NCBI GenBank assembly: GCA_900541795.1
Contig: UQLC01000004.1
Location: 59,498 to 123,497 of the forward strand
Reading direction: 5' to 3'
From: an uncultured Collinsella sp.
Lineage (GTDB): Bacteria; Actinomycetota; Coriobacteriia; Coriobacteriales; Coriobacteriaceae
DNA: 64,000 nt
Shown here: positions 42,712 to 51,017 of the stretch, piece after piece
How positions within the stretch are numbered: the stretch's first letter is position 1
Layout of the letters: the number at the start of each line of letters is the position of its first letter
The notes under the pieces: generated by a model
What the model saw: only the letters and a program-made list of their open reading frames with translations
The model's database searches: none
Told to the model about the DNA's origin: nothing
Position numbers and translations under genes: made by a program

Positions 42712-43248
42712 GTGGGTATGACGGAGTCTTATTTGCAGATCGCCGCAAACAACGAGGAGCTGGCGCGCGACATTGTCGAGCGCGCGAGTGCCCGTGGTGT
42801 GACGGTGTCGACGGCGGAGTCGCTGACGGCGGGCATGATCGCCTCGACGATTGCCGATATCCCGGGTGCCTCGGCGGTGCTTCGTGGCGGTGCGGTGACC
42901 TACTGCGATGAGATCAAACATCGCGTGCTCGGCGTCGAGCAGGAAACGCTCGATCGGTTTAGCGCCGTGTCGCACCAGACGGCGCGCGAGATGGCCGTGG
43001 GCTCGCTGGACCTCTATCAGAGCGATGTGGCCGTGAGCGCAACGGGCTACGCTGGGCCCGGTGGCGGCACTGAGCAAGACCCCGCCGGTACGTTCTATAT
43101 TGGGTGGGCGTATCGTGCGGCCGATGGGGGAGCGCCGGTTGTCGAGTCTGCGCGCTGTCATTATGAGGGCGATCGGTCGTGCGTTCGTGTCCATGCGGTC
43201 GCGGAGGCTTTGGAGCGTATTGTCCGCGTGCTCAATTCTATGGATTAG
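42712..43248 (+). CDS. CinA C-terminal domain protein (nicotinamide-nucleotide amidase, PncC type)
   Basis: A 178-residue stand-alone CinA C-terminal domain, without the N-terminal MoeA-like COG1058 part. TAESLTAGMIASTIADIPGAS and ATGYAGPGGGTEQDPAGTFYIGW are family motifs. Such proteins deamidate nicotinamide mononucleotide in pyridine nucleotide recycling. Starts GTG 42712 and ATG 42718 are both possible, neither with a strong site. It lies before recA, as cinA does in many Gram-positives. Confidence 0.88.
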   Translation: MGMTESYLQIAANNEELARDIVERASARGVTVSTAESLTAGMIASTIADIPGASAVLRGGAVTYCDEIKHRVLGVEQETLDRFSAVSHQTAREMAVGSLDLYQSDVAVSATGYAGPGGGTEQDPAGTFYIGWAYRAADGGAPVVESARCHYEGDRSCVRVHAVAEALERIVRVLNSMD

Positions 43249-43255
43249 ACGTGGT

Positions 43256-43279
43256 TTAAGGGGCCTTAGGGCCCCTTAA
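43256..43279 (+). terminator. Terminator-like palindrome after the cinA-type gene
   Basis: TTAAGGGGCC-TTAG-GGCCCCTTAA is a perfect 10-bp stem with a 4-nt loop eight bases after the stop. The T-tract is weak (TTGT), so efficiency is uncertain. Confidence 0.7.
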
Positions 43280-43446
43280 TTGTGGAGATAGGGACCTTTG
43301 ACCGGAATTACGTTTGCGCTGGTACATGGCATAAATTTGTTCGCGCACTCGTATTTGTGATTGACGTGGTCAAGCGTTTGGTCGGTGATTGGTTGGCGTT
43401 TGGCTGGGTTTTGGAATGGTCGGGTGCATATGATGAATCTGAACGG

Positions 43447-43475
43447 TTGACCACGAACAGCCGTTCGTTTATTAT
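43447..43475 (+). promoter_or_regulatory. recA promoter with LexA operator in the spacer
   Basis: TTGACC (43447-43452), a 17-bp spacer and TATTAT (43470-43475) form a good sigma-A promoter. The spacer contains a perfect Gram-positive SOS box CGAAC-AGCC-GTTCG at 43454-43467, so LexA would block RNA polymerase directly. Confidence 0.88.
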
Positions 43476-43505
43476 CGTTTCAGGTTGTTAAGAGGAGGGC
43501 TATTC

Positions 43506-44654
43506 ATGGCCAAGAATTCAGGTCCCGTACGTACCGTTCATGCACGCACGACGGGTAAAGAGCGCGACGAGATGATCGCCACCACCAAGGCCGAGATTGA
43601 GAAGAAGTTCGGCCAGGGCTCTATTATGAGGTATGGCGACGGCGGTCCCGAGCTCGAGGTCGAGGCTATTCCGACGGGCTCTCTGGCGCTCGATGCCGCC
43701 TTGGGTATCGGTGGCGTTCCGCGCGGCCGTATCGTCGAGATTTATGGCCCCGAGTCCTCCGGTAAGACGACGCTTTCGCTTGAGATTCTTGCAGAGGCAC
43801 AGGCCATGGGCGGCGTTGTGGCATTTATCGATGCCGAGCACGCGCTTGATCCCACCTATGCCGCGCGCATCGGTGTCGATATCGATGAGGTCCTCATTTC
43901 CCAGCCCGATACGGGCGAGCAGGCGCTCGAGATCGTCGATATGCTTGTGCGCTCCGGTGCCATCGACGCCATCGTCGTCGACTCTGTTGCCGCCTTGACT
44001 CCGCGTGCCGAGATCGAGGGCGAGATCGGTGACACGACGGTGGGTCTGCAGGCTCGTTTGATGAGCCAGGCACTCCGCAAGCTCGCCGGCTCGCTTTCCA
44101 AGTCCAACACGACCTGCATCTTCATTAACCAGCTGCGCGAGAAGATCGGCGTCATGTTCGGCAACCCCGAGACCACCACGGGCGGCCGCGCCCTTAAGTT
44201 CTTCTCTTCGGTGCGTATCGACATTCGCCGCATCGACAGCATTAAGCTTAAGGACGAGGTTATCGGTAACCGCGTGCGCGCCAAGGTCGTTAAGAACAAG
44301 GTGGCAGCTCCGTTCCGTTCTGCTGAGTTCGACATCATGTACGGTACGGGCATCTCTAAGGAGGGCTCGATTCTGGACATGGCTGTCGAGTGCGGCATCT
44401 GCAAGAAGATGGGCTCCTGGTTTGCCTATGGCGAGGACAAGCTCGGCAACGGTCGCGAGGCCGCTAAGGCGTTCCTGCGCGAACATCCCGATTGCGCCGA
44501 CGAGATTGAGCATAAGGTCCGCCTTGCCTGCGGGCTTGAGTTTGATGACGATGCTCCGTCCGAGGTGGAGCTGACCGATCAGCCTGCGCCTGAGGAGTTT
44601 GATGAGCTTTACGCCATCGATGGCTCCGCCATGCTCGATGATGACGACGAGTAG
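43506..44654 (+). CDS. recA: Recombinase RecA
   Basis: The strand-exchange protein and LexA co-protease. Walker A GPESSGKTT lies at about residue 81 and FIDAEHALDP follows. LINQLREKIGVMFGNPETT-type loops are present (FINQLREKIG). The C-terminus ends in an acidic tail (AMLDDDDE). With ATG 43506, preceded by AGAGGAGGG, it has 382 residues; a longer in-frame start at 43485 lacks a site. The promoter carries a LexA box. recX follows 11 bases downstream. Confidence 0.98.
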   Translation: MAKNSGPVRTVHARTTGKERDEMIATTKAEIEKKFGQGSIMRYGDGGPELEVEAIPTGSLALDAALGIGGVPRGRIVEIYGPESSGKTTLSLEILAEAQAMGGVVAFIDAEHALDPTYAARIGVDIDEVLISQPDTGEQALEIVDMLVRSGAIDAIVVDSVAALTPRAEIEGEIGDTTVGLQARLMSQALRKLAGSLSKSNTTCIFINQLREKIGVMFGNPETTTGGRALKFFSSVRIDIRRIDSIKLKDEVIGNRVRAKVVKNKVAAPFRSAEFDIMYGTGISKEGSILDMAVECGICKKMGSWFAYGEDKLGNGREAAKAFLREHPDCADEIEHKVRLACGLEFDDDAPSEVELTDQPAPEEFDELYAIDGSAMLDDDDE

Positions 44655-44665
44655 CGGTTACGCTC

Positions 44666-45358
44666 ATGTCGTATACGGTGACCGAGGCCACGGTCGTCTT
44701 TCCCGATAAGAAGGCGGCCTCCTCGTTCTCGAGCGGGTATGCGTCCAAAAAGCCTTGCGCACATATCGATTGTGAGCTTGAGGGCGGTTTTGAGCGGTCC
44801 ATTTGGATTCCCGTGCGGGTCGCGCGGCTGTATGTCAAAAACCGCCCCGATCTTCCCTGTGATTGGGACAACTTTCGTGAGGCGGTGCAGCTCATCGAGC
44901 GTAAATGTGCACTTACCATGGTGACCGAGATGTTATCGCGCCGCGACCATGCGACGGGTGAGGTCCGTGACAAGTTGGCTCGCTACGGCTTTCGCCAGCC
45001 CGCGATCGATTTCGCCGTCGAGCGCGCCACCGAGTATCGCTTTTTAGACGAGAGCCGCTTTTGCTCGTACTTTATCGAGGAGCGCAAGCGGCGCGGTTGG
45101 GGACAGCGCAAAATCGAGACCGAGCTCAAGCGCCGTCATGTCGTGCTCGATGACATTCCCGGTTATCCCGAGGATTATTTTGCCGTCGAAGACGATTTGG
45201 CGCGTGCGTCAGCCCTGCTCGCCAAGCGGCGTGTTCCAGAGACGCGCGCATTCGAAAAACTGGTTCGGTTTTTGATGGGCAAGGGCTTCTCGTATCACGT
45301 CGCCGCCGATGCCGTTAAGGCACGTCTCGATGCCGAACGCGAGGAATGTGCGGTTTAG
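44666..45358 (+). CDS. recX: Regulatory protein RecX
   Basis: RecX caps RecA filaments and limits recombination. The 230-residue protein shows the repeat of three-helix units (LSRRDHATGEVRDKLARYGF; RFCSYFIEERKRRGWGQRKIETELKRR; FEKLVRFLMGKGFSYHVAADAV). An extra N-terminal domain of about 85 residues precedes them, as in some Gram-positive RecX. It is cotranscribed with recA and thus SOS-induced. Confidence 0.92.
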   Translation: MSYTVTEATVVFPDKKAASSFSSGYASKKPCAHIDCELEGGFERSIWIPVRVARLYVKNRPDLPCDWDNFREAVQLIERKCALTMVTEMLSRRDHATGEVRDKLARYGFRQPAIDFAVERATEYRFLDESRFCSYFIEERKRRGWGQRKIETELKRRHVVLDDIPGYPEDYFAVEDDLARASALLAKRRVPETRAFEKLVRFLMGKGFSYHVAADAVKARLDAEREECAV

Positions 45359-45372
45359 GCGTATGTGTTTTG

Positions 45373-45418
45373 TGGCCCTGCCGTTCACCGTGTTTTAGCC
45401 GCCGTGCCGGGGCCATTT
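45373..45418 (+). terminator. Possible terminator after recX
   Basis: TGGCCCTG (45373-45380) can pair with CGGGGCCA (45408-45415), followed by TTTAT. The loop is long and may contain a secondary hairpin, so the call is moderate. Confidence 0.5.
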
Positions 45419-45420
45419 AT

Positions 45421-45449
45421 TTGACAGTTGTTGTGGTTCAACGTACGAT
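45421..45449 (+). promoter_or_regulatory. Sigma-A promoter for rny
   Basis: TTGACA (45421-45426), exactly 17 bp, TACGAT (45444-45449). It would give a leader of about 160 nt before rny. Confidence 0.75.
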
Positions 45450-45554
45450 AAACACTGTCATTTGCTTTGTGATATGTGCTCATCTGTGATGAGTTTGTTT
45501 ATATGTTTATCTGTATCCGACCCGCATAAGCTGCGCCCATATTACTCAAATGTC

Positions 45555-45587
45555 GCGAGCCGTTCGTAAGGACGGTTCGCTTTGTTG
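45555..45587 (+). promoter_or_regulatory. Hairpin in the rny leader
   Basis: GCGAGCCGT (45555-45563) pairs with ACGGTTCGC (45572-45580) with one wobble, followed by TTTGTTG. It resembles a weak terminator 29 bases before the start codon, which could attenuate rny. Confidence 0.5.
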
Positions 45588-45615
45588 TGTAACGAATCCA
45601 TAAAAAGGAGTGAGC

Positions 45616-47166
45616 ATGCCTATCATCGCAGCGCTCGTTGGCATCGTTTTGGGTGCCATCGCCGCCATTGCCTACATGCGCACCGCCAAGCAGGGTAGTC
45701 TTCACGAGGCCGACGAAAAGATCCAGTCGGCACACGCACAGGCTGAGTCCCTGATCGGTGATGCTAAGCGTCAGGCCGAGACCCTCAAAAAAGAGGCTCT
45801 GCTCGAGGCTAAAGAGGAGATCATCAAGAACAAGCAGGCCGCCGAGGCCGAGGACAAGCAGCGTAAGAGCGAGATTCGTACGCTCGAGAACCGTGTGATG
45901 CAGCGCGAGGAGTCCCTTGATCGCCGAAACGACGCTCTCGACAAGCGTGAGCACCAGCTGTCCAGCCAGGCCGGTCAGGTCGAGAAACGCTCCCGCGAGC
46001 TTGAGGAGCTCTGCGCCAAGCAGACCTCCGAGCTCGAGCGTATCGCCGACCTGACCCGCGAGGATGCCCACAAGGAGCTCCTCGATAAGGTTCGCGGCGA
46101 GGTCACCCACGAGGCCGCCACGATCATTCGCGAGTCCGAGCAGCAGGTTCGCGCCGAGTGCCACAAGACCGCCCAGGAGATTCTGTCCCTGGCGATTCAG
46201 CGCTGCGCTGCCGACCACACAGCCGAGGTCACCGTTACCTCCGTGCACATTCCCTCTGATGACCTCAAGGGCCGTATCATCGGTCGCGAGGGTCGCAACA
46301 TCCGGACCTTCGAGCAGGTTTCCGGCGTCAACCTCGTGATTGACGACACGCCCGAGACCGTCGTTCTTTCGAGCTTCGACCCGGTCCGTCGTGAGACCGC
46401 CCGTGTTGCCCTCGAGAACCTCATCGCCGACGGCCGCATTCACCCCGCCCGCATTGAGGAGATGTATCACAAGGCTGCCGACCTGGTTCAGCAGCGCGTG
46501 CGCGAGGCTGGCGAGCAGGCTGCCTTTGATACCGGTATCCACGACCTGCACCCCGAGATCGTCAAGACCCTTGGTGCCCTGCGCTACCGTACCTCGTTTG
46601 GTCAGAATGTGCTTCAGCACTCCCTCGAGGTCTCTGATCTGTGCGGCGTGATGGCTTCCGAGCTTGGCCTGGACGTTGTGACCGCTAAGCGCGCCGGCCT
46701 GCTGCACGACCTGGGCAAGGCAATCGACCACGACGTCGAGGGCCCGCATGCCGTCATCGGCGCCGAGCTTGCCCGCCGTTATGGCGAGAAGCCCGTTATC
46801 GTTCACGCTATCGAGGCTCACCATGCCGATGTCGACCCCAACACGGTGCTCGATGTCCTGGTACAGGCCGCCGATGCCGTCTCCGCCTCTCGCCCCGGTG
46901 CCCGTCGCGAGTCTGCCGAGAACTACATCAAGCGTCTTGAGAAGCTCGAGGAGATTGCCAACTCCCATGAAGGCGTCGAGCGTACCTATGCCATGCAGGC
47001 TGGTCGCGAGGTCCACGTCATGGTTCAGCCGGACAAGATCTCCGATGCCCAGTCCACGGTCCTGGCTCACGATATCGCCCATCAGATCGAGGAAGAGATG
47101 GAGTATCCCGGTCAGGTGCGCGTCGTCGTGATTCGCGAGAGCCGCGCTGTCGATATCGCTAAATAA
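45616..47166 (+). CDS. rny: Ribonuclease Y
   Basis: A membrane-anchored endoribonuclease starting mRNA decay. The N-terminal membrane helix (about residues 2-22) is followed by a long coiled coil (30-195), a KH domain (GRIIGREGRNIRTFEQVSGV) and the HD domain with LLHDLGKAIDHDVEGPHA. At 516 residues it has normal length. The ATG at 45616, six bases after AAGGAG, is chosen over the GTG at 45610 within the site. It is followed two bases after its stop by a GHKL ATPase gene. Confidence 0.97.
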   Translation: MPIIAALVGIVLGAIAAIAYMRTAKQGSLHEADEKIQSAHAQAESLIGDAKRQAETLKKEALLEAKEEIIKNKQAAEAEDKQRKSEIRTLENRVMQREESLDRRNDALDKREHQLSSQAGQVEKRSRELEELCAKQTSELERIADLTREDAHKELLDKVRGEVTHEAATIIRESEQQVRAECHKTAQEILSLAIQRCAADHTAEVTVTSVHIPSDDLKGRIIGREGRNIRTFEQVSGVNLVIDDTPETVVLSSFDPVRRETARVALENLIADGRIHPARIEEMYHKAADLVQQRVREAGEQAAFDTGIHDLHPEIVKTLGALRYRTSFGQNVLQHSLEVSDLCGVMASELGLDVVTAKRAGLLHDLGKAIDHDVEGPHAVIGAELARRYGEKPVIVHAIEAHHADVDPNTVLDVLVQAADAVSASRPGARRESAENYIKRLEKLEEIANSHEGVERTYAMQAGREVHVMVQPDKISDAQSTVLAHDIAHQIEEEMEYPGQVRVVVIRESRAVDIAK

Positions 47167-47167
47167 C

Positions 47168-48253
47168 ATGAGCGACGCGAACGAGCTCATCTCATTTATC
47201 GCGTCGATGTCGGGGGAGGGCAACCTTCGCGTCGAGGAGAACCTTGGCGAGGGGTATGTCCGCCTCCGCGTTTCGGAGGCCGAGCGGCGCCAGGCTAAGC
47301 ACGACATTCAGCATGTCGAGGACATCGTCATCGAAATGCTCCGTAATGCTCGCGATGCCGGCGCCGACAAGGTCTATCTCGCCACGACCAAGGAAGATGG
47401 CGTCCGCACGCTTGTCTTTCTGGATAACGGTTCTGGCGTTCCGCAGGATATGCAAGAGCGAATCTTTGATGCCCGCGTTACCTCCAAGCTCGAGAGCATG
47501 AAGATGGACCGTTGGGGCGTTCACGGTCGTGGCATGGCATTGTTTTCGATCAAGCAGAACACCGACGAGGCCCGTGTGGTCACGTCCGGCGTCGATCTTG
47601 GTTCAGCCTTCAAGGTGAGCGTTGCGGCCGACCGCCTCAGTGAGCGTGCCGATCAGTCCAGCTGGCCCCAAGCCGTCAAGGATGAGGACGGACGTTATGT
47701 CTGCGCTCGCGGCCCACATAATATTATTCGCGCTGCTTGTGAGTTTGCGCTCGAGGAGTTGCGTGGTTGCGATGTCTATCTTGGTTCTCCGTCTGAGATT
47801 GCCGCGACCCTTTATGCTCAAGCGTCAAGTCGGCTCGATACGTCTCGTCTCCTGTTCATTGATGACGAGAGTGAGCTTCCGGTTGTCGATCGTTTAGGCC
47901 TTGCTTCTGATGCCGAGGACTTTATCCGTATTTGTTCGGGTTTGGGTCTTGAGATGTCCGAGCGCACGGCCCATCGCATTTTGGCAGGGCAGATTAAGCC
48001 CGTTCGCGGTGTGACCGCGCGTCTGCTGCGCGAGCGTGATTCGTCCTCGCATGCGCCGGCTCCTGTCGATCTCGCGAAGGATCGTCGCGGGCTACGTATT
48101 GCCAAGGATGACATGGCACAGTTTTCGCGCGCTGTGGAACGCGACTTTAATGACCTTGCCGCCCGGTACTATCTCAACCTTTGCGGCGACCCAAAGATCC
48201 GTGTTTCGCGTGATCGAATCACCGTGACCTTTGATCTTGCCAAAGAGGAATAG
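47168..48253 (+). CDS. GHKL-type ATPase of unknown function
   Basis: A 361-residue protein with an N-terminal GHKL (HATPase_c-like) fold: the N-box EMLRNARDAGAD, the G1 box FLDNGSGVP and a glycine-rich lid WGVHGRGMALF. There is no histidine-kinase phosphoacceptor domain, no MutL signature and no transducer domain that I recognise. The remaining ~200 residues contain SERTAHRILAGQIKPVRGVTARLLRER and end in RDRITVTFDLA. It starts two bases after rny and is followed by spoVS, suggesting an rny-linked function. I do not know a named family for it. Confidence 0.8.
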   Translation: MSDANELISFIASMSGEGNLRVEENLGEGYVRLRVSEAERRQAKHDIQHVEDIVIEMLRNARDAGADKVYLATTKEDGVRTLVFLDNGSGVPQDMQERIFDARVTSKLESMKMDRWGVHGRGMALFSIKQNTDEARVVTSGVDLGSAFKVSVAADRLSERADQSSWPQAVKDEDGRYVCARGPHNIIRAACEFALEELRGCDVYLGSPSEIAATLYAQASSRLDTSRLLFIDDESELPVVDRLGLASDAEDFIRICSGLGLEMSERTAHRILAGQIKPVRGVTARLLRERDSSSHAPAPVDLAKDRRGLRIAKDDMAQFSRAVERDFNDLAARYYLNLCGDPKIRVSRDRITVTFDLAKEE

Positions 48254-48327
48254 TGCCTTTACTGAGTCCACTCGGTACGATACAGTTATTGCAGTTAAAA
48301 CGTACTTTTAAATGCAGGAGTTTCTTC

Positions 48328-48645
48328 ATGGATTGCCTGAAGGTATCAAGCAAATCATCGCCCGCGTCCGTTGCCGGCGCCATCGCCGGCATGGTCAAGG
48401 ATGGTGTGCCCGTCAACATCCAGTGTGTCGGCGCCGGTGCCGTCAACCAGGCCATTAAGGCCGTTGCTATCGCGCGCGGTTTTTTGATTCCAACCGGTTT
48501 TGATATTTCCTGCGCGCCCGTGTTCTCCGACATCCTCATTAACGGGGAGTCGCGCACGGCCATCCGCCTTTCTATCTACGTTCACCAGATCAATCGAGCT
48601 GCTATGGATAACGTCGTCATGGATGACGTTAAGCCTGTGGCATAG
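48328..48645 (+). CDS. spoVS: Stage V sporulation protein S (SpoVS)
   Basis: An Alba-fold small protein; Bacillus SpoVS affects septation and spore coat assembly, but homologues are common in non-spore-formers. The start MDCLKVSSKSSPASVAGAIAG is very close to the family signature, and GAGAVNQAIKAVAIARG is the second conserved block. The protein of 105 residues has about 20 extra residues at the C-terminus compared with Bacillus. The ATG at 48328 follows GCAGGAG. No sporulation gene cluster is nearby. Association with rny is recurrent in Gram-positives. Confidence 0.93.
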   Translation: MDCLKVSSKSSPASVAGAIAGMVKDGVPVNIQCVGAGAVNQAIKAVAIARGFLIPTGFDISCAPVFSDILINGESRTAIRLSIYVHQINRAAMDNVVMDDVKPVA

Positions 48646-48708
48646 AGTGTTCACTCGCTGCCCGCCCTTTTTGATTCCGCCTATTCCACCCCGTTAGGAC
48701 TAATTCAC

Positions 48709-50079
48709 ATGGACCAGCGTTCCGCACGCGATATTCTTGCCGGTAAAACCTACTTTATCCGCACCTTTGGCTGCCAGATGAATCAGCATGACTCTGAGCG
48801 TGTAAGCGGTCTGCTCGATTCGTATGGCTGCCTGATGGCGCTTGATCCCGAGCACGCCGACATCGTCGTCTTCATGACGTGTTGCGTGCGTGAGGCTGCC
48901 GATACCCGCCTGTACGGTCAGTGCAATTCCTGCAAGAGCCTGCCGCCTTCGCCTTCGGGCAAGCGCGTGGTTGCCGTCGGTGGGTGTATTGCCCAGCGCG
49001 ATGGCGAAGGTCTGCTCACCAACGTCGATAACGTCAACGTCATTTTTGGCACCCATTCCATTGCGCATGTTGCCGAGCTTATCGCCGAGGCGTTCTTGGA
49101 TGGTAAGCGCCATATCCGCACGAACGAGCATGAGGACTCGGATGCCATGAGTATGCCGTGGCATCGCGAGACGCAGTATCACGCCTGGGTGCCTATCATG
49201 ACGGGCTGCAATAACTTCTGCACCTACTGCATCGTGCCGTATGTTCGCGGCCGCGAAAAGAGCCGTCGCTTCGAGGAAATCGTTGACGAGGTGACGGGCC
49301 TGGTCCGTCAGGGCGTGCGCGAGATTACGCTGCTGGGTCAAAACGTCAACTCCTACGGGCGTGACCTGTTTGGCAAGCCGCGCTTTGCCGACCTGCTGCG
49401 TGCCGTGGGCGATACGGGCGTGGAGCGCATCTTCTTCACTTCCTCGCACCCTAAGGATTTGCTGCCCGAGACCATCGATGCCATGGCCGAGACGCCTGCC
49501 GTTATGCCGCAGCTGCACTTGGCCGTCCAGTCCGGTTCGACGCGGATCCTCAAAGAGATGAATCGCCGTTATACACGCGAGGACTATCTGGGCCTTGTCG
49601 ATCGCATTCGCAACCGCATGCCCGATATCGCGCTCTCGACCGACATTATCGTTGGCTTCCCGGGCGAGACTGAAGAAGACTTTGAGCAGACGCTCTCACT
49701 TGCCGAGACGGTTCGTTATGCGCAGGCCTACACCTTTATCTACTCCAAGCGTGCCGGTACCCCGGCTGCCGAGATCGATGACCCCACACCGCACGAGGTC
49801 ATTCTTGAGCGTTTTAACCGTCTGGTGAAGGTTATCGAGACCACGGCGCATGAGTACAACCAGGGCGAGCTTCACACCGTGGTGCCCGCGCTCATTGAGG
49901 GAACGAGTAAAAAGAACGACGCGGTCCTGCTGGGCAAGAGTCCCAAGAATCAGACCGTGCATGCGCCTATTCCCGAGGGTTACAGCATCGATCAGCTTGT
50001 TGGCAAGATCGTTGATGTTGACGTTGACGTTGCCAAGACCTGGTATTTGTCCGGCTCCGTTGTGGGCGAGCCGCGCTAA
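48709..50079 (+). CDS. miaB: tRNA-2-methylthio-N6-dimethylallyladenosine synthase MiaB
   Basis: A radical SAM enzyme that adds the methylthio group to i6A37. The MTTase domain contains TFGCQMNQHDSERV and MTCCVREAAD; the SAM motif is CNNFCTYCIVPYVRGREKSR, the MiaB hallmark. A TRAM domain ends the 456-residue chain. It overlaps miaA by one base (TAATG), and the two enzymes act in sequence on the same nucleotide. Confidence 0.96.
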   Translation: MDQRSARDILAGKTYFIRTFGCQMNQHDSERVSGLLDSYGCLMALDPEHADIVVFMTCCVREAADTRLYGQCNSCKSLPPSPSGKRVVAVGGCIAQRDGEGLLTNVDNVNVIFGTHSIAHVAELIAEAFLDGKRHIRTNEHEDSDAMSMPWHRETQYHAWVPIMTGCNNFCTYCIVPYVRGREKSRRFEEIVDEVTGLVRQGVREITLLGQNVNSYGRDLFGKPRFADLLRAVGDTGVERIFFTSSHPKDLLPETIDAMAETPAVMPQLHLAVQSGSTRILKEMNRRYTREDYLGLVDRIRNRMPDIALSTDIIVGFPGETEEDFEQTLSLAETVRYAQAYTFIYSKRAGTPAAEIDDPTPHEVILERFNRLVKVIETTAHEYNQGELHTVVPALIEGTSKKNDAVLLGKSPKNQTVHAPIPEGYSIDQLVGKIVDVDVDVAKTWYLSGSVVGEPR

Positions 50080-51017
50080 TGGTTTCTCCCGGGGCAGGTC
50101 TTTCCGCCGTTGCGATCGTCGGTCCGACGGCGGTTGGTAAGAGTGATGTTGCCGACCGTTTGGCCGCTCGTCTTTCGTCCGAAGTGCTGTCGTGCGATGC
50201 GATGCAAATCTATCGCGGCATGGACATCGGCACCGCAAAGATGGCGCCCAATGAGTGTACGGCGCCGCTGCGTCTCGTCGACATTGTAGAGCCGGGTGTG
50301 GCATATTCTGCTGCGCTTTATCAGGCTGACGCTCGCGCGCATGTTGAACGTCTCCTTGGTTCGGGTTGCCTGCCGGTTTTTTGCGGAGGTACGGGGCTGT
50401 ATCTTAAGGCTGCCCTTGATGAGATGGATTTTCCCTCGGGCGAGCTTGAGGACGATCGTCGCGCGGGGTATCAGGAACTTGCCGAGCGCATAGGCGAGGA
50501 AGCGCTGCACGCGCTGCTTGCCGAGCGTGACCCCGAGTCCGCTGCGGTCATCCACCCCCATAATGTTCGTCGCGTGATTCGCGCGCTCGAAATGCACGAT
50601 GATGGAGTGTCCTACGCGCAGCAAAAGTCTCAGTTTAGTGTTCCGCGCGAGCATTATCATGCTCTGTGGTTTGGTCTGACGCGCAATCGCGAGGTGCTCT
50701 ACGAGCGCATTAACCTGCGCGTCGATATGATGTTTGAGCAGGGCCTTGTCGATGAGGTCCGCGGTCTTATGGACCAGGGACTGGGAGATGCCCTGACGTC
50801 GATGCAGGCAATTGGCTATAAAGAGATCATTGATGCTTTCAATGGCGTGATTTCTATGGATGAGGCTCGCGAACTCATCAAGATGCGTTCGCGTCGCTAT
50901 GCCAAACGTCAGCTTTCGTGGTTTAAACGCGATGACCGCATCGTGTGGTTCGATATGGATGAATGTACGATCGATGAGGTCGTTGAGGAAATCCTGCATC
51001 GTATTGAGGCTGCCTAA
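50079..51017 (+). CDS. miaA: tRNA dimethylallyltransferase MiaA
   Basis: It transfers the dimethylallyl group to A37 of tRNAs reading UNN codons. The P-loop-like VGPTAVGKSDVADRLA and SCDAMQIYRGMDIGTAKM are diagnostic, then SRRYAKRQLSWFKRD near the C-terminus. 312 residues, standard. Coupled to miaB upstream and hflX downstream (again TAATG). Confidence 0.96.
   Translation: MVSPGAGLSAVAIVGPTAVGKSDVADRLAARLSSEVLSCDAMQIYRGMDIGTAKMAPNECTAPLRLVDIVEPGVAYSAALYQADARAHVERLLGSGCLPVFCGGTGLYLKAALDEMDFPSGELEDDRRAGYQELAERIGEEALHALLAERDPESAAVIHPHNVRRVIRALEMHDDGVSYAQQKSQFSVPREHYHALWFGLTRNREVLYERINLRVDMMFEQGLVDEVRGLMDQGLGDALTSMQAIGYKEIIDAFNGVISMDEARELIKMRSRRYAKRQLSWFKRDDRIVWFDMDECTIDEVVEEILHRIEAA

Noticed and set aside
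40153..43194. Minus-strand open frame of 1013 codons
   Set aside because: It spans the complement of yajQ, rimO, pgsA and the cinA-type gene, all of which have clear motifs. Long antisense frames are expected at this GC content.
43282..43491. 69-codon plus-strand frame before recA
   Set aside because: It covers the recA promoter and LexA box and has no ribosome site or recognisable sequence.
45499..47307. Minus-strand open frame of about 600 codons
   Set aside because: Antisense to rny, which is certain from its KH and HD motifs.
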